Shown here: positions 59,101 through 64,000 of the stretch, piece after piece
Layout of the letters: every line of letters starts with the position of its first letter
How positions within the stretch are numbered: position 1 is the stretch's first letter
Source of the DNA: Cristatella mucedo
Taxonomy: Eukaryota > Bryozoa > Phylactolaemata > Cristatellidae
Length of the DNA: 64,000 nucleotides
Reading direction: 5' to 3'
NCBI GenBank assembly: GCA_009760855.2
Contig: WPIO01000088.1
Coordinates: 670,001 to 734,000, forward strand
Notes under the pieces: generated by a model
The model's database searches: none
What the model saw: only the letters and a program-made list of their open reading frames with translations
What the model was told of the DNA's origin: nothing
Position numbers and translations under genes: made by a program

Positions 59101-61904
59101 TTGCTGGGCTCTTACGACGGCACGTTAGGCTGACTTGAGGGTCCCTTCTGTCATGGCTCGTTCTGTCTCTTCTTCTATCCAGGCGTCATTAAAAACAAGG
59201 GCTACATGTGACTCTTAGAGCATCGAATAGGCGGGCCACATTGTTGAGAAAAAACAGCCCATCTTGCTGACTGAAGACGCTGGAGAAAGCTTATGTCGCT
59301 CTCTGATTTGTTACATTTGGGCATTCATTGAAAAAAGTTCAAATCTTGAGCCTAGCAATATACTTGGCAAAACCAAGTTTGCTGATCCGGTCGCAATCGG
59401 TCTTTCTGGGTTGAGAAAGTGTGGCATTCTTTTCTTGGCTGACCTGGCTCGGCAATATCTTCCTCGCCGTCTGACCTGCTGCTCCGTCCTGAAGATTGCT
59501 GATCGCTTCCCAGAGTAGTGCAGAAAGGAAGCTTGGGGCTGGGCGGTACAGAGGCGATGGGTACATGATGGGTACGTGATAGGTCAGTGACGAGTACATG
59601 ATGGGTACGTTTTGGGTACGTGATGGGTACGTGATGGGTACGTGATTGGTAAGTGATGGGTACACGATGGGTACATGATGGGTACGTGAGGGGTACATGA
59701 TGGGTACGTGATAGGTAAGTGACGAGTACATGATGGGTACGTTTTGGGTACGTGATGGGTACGTGATGGGTACGTGATTGGTAAGTGATAGGTACACGAT
59801 GGGTACATGATGGGTACACGATGGGTACATGATGTGTGCGTGAGGGGTACATGATGGGTACGTGAGGGATACATGATGGTACGTGATGTTACATGATGGG
59901 TACGTGATGGATACGTGATGGGTACGTGATGGGTACATGGTGGGTACGTGGTGGGTACATGGTGGGTACATGGTGGGTACACGGTGGGTACGTGATGGGT
60001 ACATAATGGGTACGTGATGGGTACATGATGGTAAATGGTGGGTACATGATGGTAAAGCTCGCTCTTGCAAGTCCGACATTTGGAGGGGTCTGCCACACAG
60101 AAGTAGTTGTTTTGCAGTCACTGGTCAGTCGGTTCCCTCCTAATTCTTGAGACAGCAATCTCCAGAGCCCCCTTTCCTACCCTGTACCGCTCTTTAGACG
60201 TACATCCAAAATTATATAAATTAATCTGTTATGCTTCGCACATTTCCTAATACCAGGCGGGAAATTCCATCTAGCGACCAGCGACTTACCTCGAGAGAGT
60301 TCCCTTGCAATTTTTGCATGTGAAATGAGTCTCCCCGGCGGATGTCTTGATCCTCGACAGGAATGCCGTGGTATATTCTGTAGTCCTAGCACACGTGACA
60401 CCGAAGCTTTCACGTAGTACGTTTCGCTACTATCTTCACTAATTGTCCGTGCACGTAGAAAGAAATTTATCTTCTGGGTGCATGCAGCCCATTGATACAA
60501 TGGTCATACAACTTGGCTCTGCACTTTCTCTCACTCTGCAACAACAACCTGAAATGTCCGTTTCAGGTCCTTGTACTGATGCACCTCCATAGATAATACT
60601 GTGTAGTGTTACGTGCGTCTAACCCTCAATGACTCGATTCATGCGGAGAATTTTAAAATATTGCCGTCTGAACATAGAAGCAAAGATTTTGTTAACTATT
60701 TTATGTAGATTTTAGGCATAAGGAATTAGGAAAGCACACTCTTTGCCCGCGACAAAAATTAATATAAATTGGTTTCCTAGAATTCTAATAATAATTACAA
60801 TAATAACTGTATTCATATATAGCATCGCATTGTCTGTACAGGTGCTTTTGAACGCTGATGCTGCTATCTCTTCATGACCCGCCGAGCTGGTTTGGTACAG
60901 TGGTTAAGGTGCTCGCCCCGACCAAGGTCTGGCTGAGGTCGTGGGCTCGAGCCCCAAGGCATATGCTAAGCGCCCGAATAGAGATTAAGTTCTCTTGGGG
61001 CGCTATACAAGCAAATTATATATAAATTATATATAAGTCTTGGGTTTGAGACCTACAGTGGACAATCCTTCATTGTCCACTGCAAAGCGTTGACAACTCT
61101 CTTTGGGCCTCTTCTGACACTATACACTATATAAAAGATGTGGCTATTCAATCAAACTAACCTCTAGTAACTAACAGCTGATAACAAGCGATGTATCGTG
61201 ACCAGGAGAGCGTGCAGAAACAAACCAGAGGACAGTCAGGACCACTGGTTAGTAGGCACACTGCTTTGTAACGCGCCTTGAATTAGGCGCAGGTAAGTTG
61301 TACCGGTAAGGTGTGCCTGCGTATGTCACAAGTGAAGCAGGCAAGGCGCAATAGGAAACGGGAAGCGGGCGAGTCCATTGAAGCGCAGACAGAGCCAAGC
61401 GGGACAGCCGCTTCTATGGCTTAGAAGTAAATCATTCAAATTCGACACCGGTGTAGCCAAGACCCGGCAGTTTCCAGCTTTTTTTTGTGCAACGTGCCAA
61501 CTTGCAAGCGTCGGCTGGAGCGAGGCAGCTCCTGCATCTCTAAATCGTGCAAGAAGCTTTTGTTTCGCACGCGAGTGTCACCTGACAGCAGCTAAGGGGA
61601 ATATATACATCGTGTTTTCTGGAAAACTCAATGTGTCCGCACTTAATTTTTCGCAATCAATTCCGGGAGCTGAAAATAGCGATTCGTTAAATTCGTTACT
61701 AGAAATGTGTGCGCTGCACAAGCAGCTTCGTAGGGCCCTCACCGTCCATCGTTCCTGTCGTAGCCGTTGAGCTGACACTACGGGCTACGGAATGACCTTC
61801 GACGGCAGCCGTGGAAGCCGCGGGCGAAGCTCCAACGCTCTCACTCTCGCTCGACGCACTGCTGCTGCTGCTGCTGCTGCAACCGACGCACGAATCGATT
61901 CTCT
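51179..61904 (-). CDS. Minus-strand tectonin paralogue, four 3' exons (5' end beyond right edge)
   Basis: Exons 61904-61743, 56616-56371, 56004-55447 and 51927-51179 join in frame; every junction is phase 1, as in the plus-strand gene. The first three give Ser/Thr-rich linker of about 320 residues; the last is a 248-residue tectonin propeller ending in TAA. Entry phase and split Asp codon (G+AT) of the tectonin exon are identical in both genes, so they are duplicates, now convergent (3' ends 4.1 kb apart). The linkers share composition but little visible sequence. No signal-peptide or PAN exon was found between 61905 and 64000, so these should lie further right. Likely role by analogy: secreted recognition lectin. 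A solo LTR sits in the last intron. Confidence 0.7.
52675..54003 (-). mobile_element. Solo LTR (1329 bp) in minus orientation
   Basis: The ends are TGTARCGCC/GGCGYTACA inverted (TG...CA) and flanked by CTAC on both sides (52671-52674 and 54004-54007), a 4-bp target duplication. On the minus strand a TATTTAA box (53605-53599) precedes, by about 700 bp, an AATAAA signal (52896-52891), giving a U3-R-U5 order. No primer-binding site, gag or pol follows, so this is a recombination relic. It lies in the last intron of the minus-strand tectonin gene, in the same orientation. Confidence 0.75.
52930..53285. repeat. 122-bp tandem repeat x3 inside the LTR
   Basis: GGTGAACTAG recurs at 53021, 53143 and 53265, each preceded by CTAAACCCTA(A/C)CC and followed by a GGA(G/A)TACTNC-type segment. 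Confidence 0.88.
54065..54232 (+). mobile_element. SINE1, diverged full copy
   Basis: GGTCACCTTAACCAAGATCA, GGCTCGAGCCCTGTGG B box, GAAGAGCCTGAGTAGAGATT tail stem, ACTATGTAAATGAATTATAT end. Confidence 0.75.
54300..54490. repeat. 24-bp minisatellite, ~8 units
   Basis: Unit GAGCGAGCGTATGAGCGAGA plus ATCA, itself made of GAGCGAG words. Open minus frames (Leu/Ala/His repeat) are artefacts. Confidence 0.95.
54700..54920. repeat. (CT)n microsatellite, ~220 bp
   Basis: Interrupted by ACTCATTCACT and ACTCACTCACT blocks. Confidence 0.97.
55447..56004 (-). CDS. Minus-strand paralogue: Ser/Thr/Ala-rich linker exon
   Basis: Acceptor gaccacag, donor gtgagt from 55446; 558 nt, phase 1-1, 185 complete codons without a stop. 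Segments include SSSRTSTGFSSNDDQ, SAAASSARIVDRTATSASS and TTTEARTTTQGAPKSAP. It occupies the same place before the tectonin exon as exon 5 of the plus-strand gene, at greater length. Confidence 0.72.
56101..56132. repeat. (CT)n microsatellite
   Basis: Short pure CT run in the intron just 5' of the linker exon (minus strand). Confidence 0.9.
56371..56616 (-). CDS. Minus-strand paralogue: second linker exon
   Basis: Acceptor cattttcag, donor gtgagt from 56370; 246 nt, phase 1-1. It begins RTENTSATTLG, is more mixed in composition (VLAVLALRQCTKDISPPS) and ends VFSTVDSI. Splice sites are strong. Confidence 0.62.
56812..56962 (+). mobile_element. LINE B terminus
   Basis: GGCAACCGAGTGCGTACTGA, GCTATACAAAACTCTCCTGC and GGAGATAAATTACATTACAT. 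Intronic in the minus-strand paralogue. Confidence 0.82.
57000..59540. other. Intronic sequence, no exon supported
   Basis: A Ser/Thr/Pro-containing minus frame at 58480-58797 was examined. Its candidate acceptor is phase 2 and no phase 1 donor fits, so it was not called. Other frames are short and undistinguished. Confidence 0.4.
59560..60060. repeat. 11-bp minisatellite (GGGTACRTGAT) with higher-order structure
   Basis: About 45 units. A block with the variants GATAGGTAAGTGAC, GTTTTGGGTACG and GATTGGTAAGTGA recurs about 125 bp apart (starting near 59569 and 59694). The minus strand is open in all frames (260 codons, THHVP-type repeats) because the unit contains no stop. Confidence 0.95.
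60290..60385 (-). CDS. Candidate exon of unknown gene (32 codons)
   Basis: Bounded by gtgctag (weak acceptor) and a consensus donor gtaagt. Phase 0-0 reading begins DYRIYHGIPVEDQD and ends KLQGNSLE. It looks protein-like but matches no family I recognise. It lies in the intron of the minus-strand tectonin gene and does not fit that gene's phase 1 pattern. A phase 1 reading through the same donor is also open. Confidence 0.25.
60884..61022 (+). mobile_element. SINE1, full length, best-preserved copy
   Basis: GAGCTGGTTTGGTACAGTGG head, GGTGCTCGCCCCGACC, GGGCTCGAGCCCC B box, AAGCGCCCGAATAGAGATTA, CTCTTGGGGCGCTATACAAG. Confidence 0.92.
61030..61165 (+). mobile_element. SINE2 copy, 5' truncated
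   Basis: GGGTTTGAGACCTACAGTGG, GACAATCCTTCATTGTCCAC, TATATAAAAGATGTGGC and a TCAATCAA end follow the family 2 order. Confidence 0.65.
61743..61904 (-). CDS. Minus-strand paralogue: Ser-rich linker exon
   Basis: Acceptor cagctacag, donor gtgagg from 61742; 162 nt, phase 1-1. An AGC run encodes seven Ser, followed by ASSESESVGASPAAS and SSTATTGTMD. It agrees in phase with the 56616 exon. Confidence 0.55.
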
Positions 61905-63410
61905 CTGTAGCTGAAGATCGGCTGATATTTCCGTCCGCTGCTACGAAAATAACAATACAAACGCATCAAGAAGTTTGGCTAATTGCAACCCTGCCTTTAT
62001 TCAGAGTGTTTCTCTAGTTTCGGAAGTGCCAAAAGTTCTTCCAGATAAGCAGAAGCTGCCTCAGAGTAGGATTCCTCGTATTAATATCATTATTATAAAG
62101 ATATTTGGCTACTATTTTCGCAATCTTATAAGTAGCCACAGATGTTAGTATTTCCTCATTTTGATCACAATACATCTACCTCATCATGACAGCTTAGCGA
62201 ATGAATCCATGCCGGAGGAGGCTGACTTCATTATTGTAATTTTAAAACTGTAGGGGATTTTCTTAATATTTTTAACGGCATTAAGTTAAAAGGCAGCTAT
62301 TTGCATACTGCTACGAGAATCTACCGCGCAGCTTAGCACTCATCTTGCTTATCTTGATCGACTACCTTAGTGTCGTAGTTAGATAAACAGCCTTGATTGT
62401 TTTGAAAACATTCCGGGTCTACCGTATGGGTCTTATGGATACTAGGTAGTTAAAAACCACCTATTGCTAGTAACCCAGCATTGAGAATGCTGGCGCAAAA
62501 ACAAGTGAGCATTTTGTAGCACACAATTCATGTCATGCACAGGAGTTTTACTTTTTGAAAGATAATTCAGATTAGATCAACTGCTCTATGATTGAAGCAC
62601 GTAGAAGTCAGATGTAAATGTATGCTAGTTTAAATTTTAAATGTTATTGAAATTAATAACTAAAACATTATTAATTACTATTAAAATTGTTATTAAAATT
62701 GTGTAATTATTAAATTTTGATGTTTATTAAATTATAAATGTTTATAAACAATTCGAACACATTTTATGAGCATCACTTGCAAATATTACTCCGTCTTTCC
62801 GTGACCGCCTTCTACCAGAAGAAAACTGTAACTCACGTCACCAGTAATTTGATTCACGACGATTGTGCAAGGCCTATATACTTTAGGAATGTGCTTTCTT
62901 AAAGTATAGAGAAAATAAAAACCGTAGAGACTTTATCAACATATGCTTAAACATATGCAGAAGACACTCAGCTCAGGGTTCTCCTAGATGGTTAGCCGAG
63001 CTGAATGCACCAATAGAAGCTCTGCAATTTGATGACGGCTGGTGCTGCTAAAGTGAAGCTACGACGCGCTGCAACTGTACACTCCAACTGCTCTAATTAT
63101 GAAAAAGTGTGGGAATAAAGTGAACAATGCGTGCGCCTGCACTGGATAGTTGATGCAAATGTTTGCAAGACAAATGCTGGCACTTGCACAATTGGTCTAG
63201 ACAATTTAAGAATTCTCACCATAGGAAAGGGAAACAGTGGTATTCACTTGCCAAATGATTAAAAGATGGATTAAAGCTATTAGAATGAGTAAGCTATTTA
63301 GTGCTTTGACATCTTCTACTTAGGTTTTCAATAGCTCGTGCTACTGGATTTTTTTGAGGGATGAAATTACGATACTCGTTGGAGGGGTGGCAATACTGAT
63401 CAACACCAAA
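61905..63410. other. AT-rich sequence, no exon seen
   Basis: Searched on the minus strand for the missing signal-peptide and PAN exons of the paralogue; none found. No repeat family recognised. Confidence 0.5.
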
Positions 63411-63414
63411 CAAT

Positions 63415-64000
63415 AGTAAGAATAATAATGGTACTATATTTGATAAAGCACCTTAGAGAACCTAATCTCTTCCTAAGTACTTTACATTTGCTGAACAGGC
63501 AGCAGGATGAAACGGTTAGTGTAGCATGCTCAATAACAGACAAGGATAACATGGTAGGGGTGACATGCACAGGGTCAGCATACAAGTATGGCTAGTCTCA
63601 GCATGCCCAGTGTCAGCAAGCATAAGCACATAAGGGTCGAATCAAAGGGACCCGCTAAATCTTTCCAAAAATAGATGCGTTTTATTCTCTTTTTAAATGT
63701 GATCGAATCAGGTGTTGTGGTGCAAGACGGGGGTGAGTTTCAGGCTTTTTGAGCACACAAACTAAAGGCACGTCTCCAAAGGATTTGAGGTTTGTACGAG
63801 GTATAGATAAGGAGCTGGATTCCGAAAAGCAGGCGGTACGATGCTTAGCCTGATGGGGGAGTAGACCTGATAAGTAATCTTGAGCCCAATAATAAAGAAA
63901 CCTGAAAATGAGTGACAAAACCTTGAAGTCGATGAGTTGCTTGACTGAGAGCCAGTGTAGGTCAGTGAGATGTGGCGAGATGTGGTAACTTCGACGCTCG
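63415..64000 (-). mobile_element. LINE A 3' fragment (reverse, runs off right edge)
   Basis: The minus strand shows the ORF2 end (LPHQAKHRTACFSESSS, IPRTNLKSFGD), the AGCATGC-rich 3' UTR and the terminal stem-loop at 63440-63480. Confidence 0.88.

Noticed and set aside
59339-60158. Minus-strand 166-260-codon frames with THHVP-type repeats
   Set aside because: They arise from an 11-bp minisatellite without stops; three frames are open at once.
61378-61770. 130-codon plus frame with several Cys, considered as a PAN domain
   Set aside because: Cysteine spacing does not fit PAN and no signal or splice sites agree; the part at 61743-61770 is antisense to the Ser-rich exon.

Overview
This is animal (metazoan) nuclear DNA. 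Coding sequence is sparse and split by long GT-AG introns. The rest is packed with CR1/L2-like LINE 3' ends, tRNA-derived SINEs, a solo LTR, microsatellites and minisatellites. There is no operon structure, no ribosome-binding sites and no CRISPR or prokaryotic signal. The LINE and SINE types and the lectin-like genes fit a marine or aquatic invertebrate. I cannot name the phylum from the sequence.

The left third (1-17 kb) holds two protein kinase paralogues in head-to-tail tandem on the minus strand. Kinase A (exons between 16154 and 5083) is complete: four exons, 264 residues, little more than a bare kinase domain. Kinase B (3335 to beyond the left edge) shows its first two exons. The two share intron positions and phases, an exon 2 of exactly 158 nt, a degenerate glycine loop and an HG(D) catalytic-loop start in place of HRD. 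GC-rich flanks lie 5' of each. LINE and SINE relics and a long CT(C/G)TGTCTGT-type array at 12.1-12.8 kb fill introns and flanks.

From 17 to 25 kb I see no supported gene: GC-rich stretches, small tandem repeats, a strong hairpin at 17371-17416 and SINE copies.

The right 39 kb is dominated by a lectin-like gene pair. On the plus strand, six exons (25365-47049) join in frame into a 682-residue predicted secreted protein: signal peptide, PAN/apple-like cysteine domain, a Ser/Thr/Ala/Gln-rich linker built from three separate exons, and a C-terminal tectonin-type beta-propeller. Every intron is phase 1, so every internal exon is a symmetric 1-1 module. On the minus strand a paralogue converges on it (tectonin exon 51927-51179, three more phase 1-1 Ser/Thr-rich exons up to 61904); its 5' exons must lie beyond the right edge. 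Between the two 3' ends sits an ~80-bp relic of a third tectonin exon. A solo LTR (52675-54003, TG..CA ends, CTAC target duplication) lies inside an intron of the minus-strand gene.

Three repeat families recur throughout. LINE family A ends in a GCGCC...GGGCGC stem-loop. LINE family B ends in (ATTAC)n. One tRNA-derived SINE family (SINE1) carries the LINE A 3' hairpin as its own tail, a classic LINE/SINE partnership; a second (SINE2) has a different tail.

No search or alignment program was used: exon joins were derived by hand from reading frame, splice consensus and phase agreement, and repeat edges are approximate.
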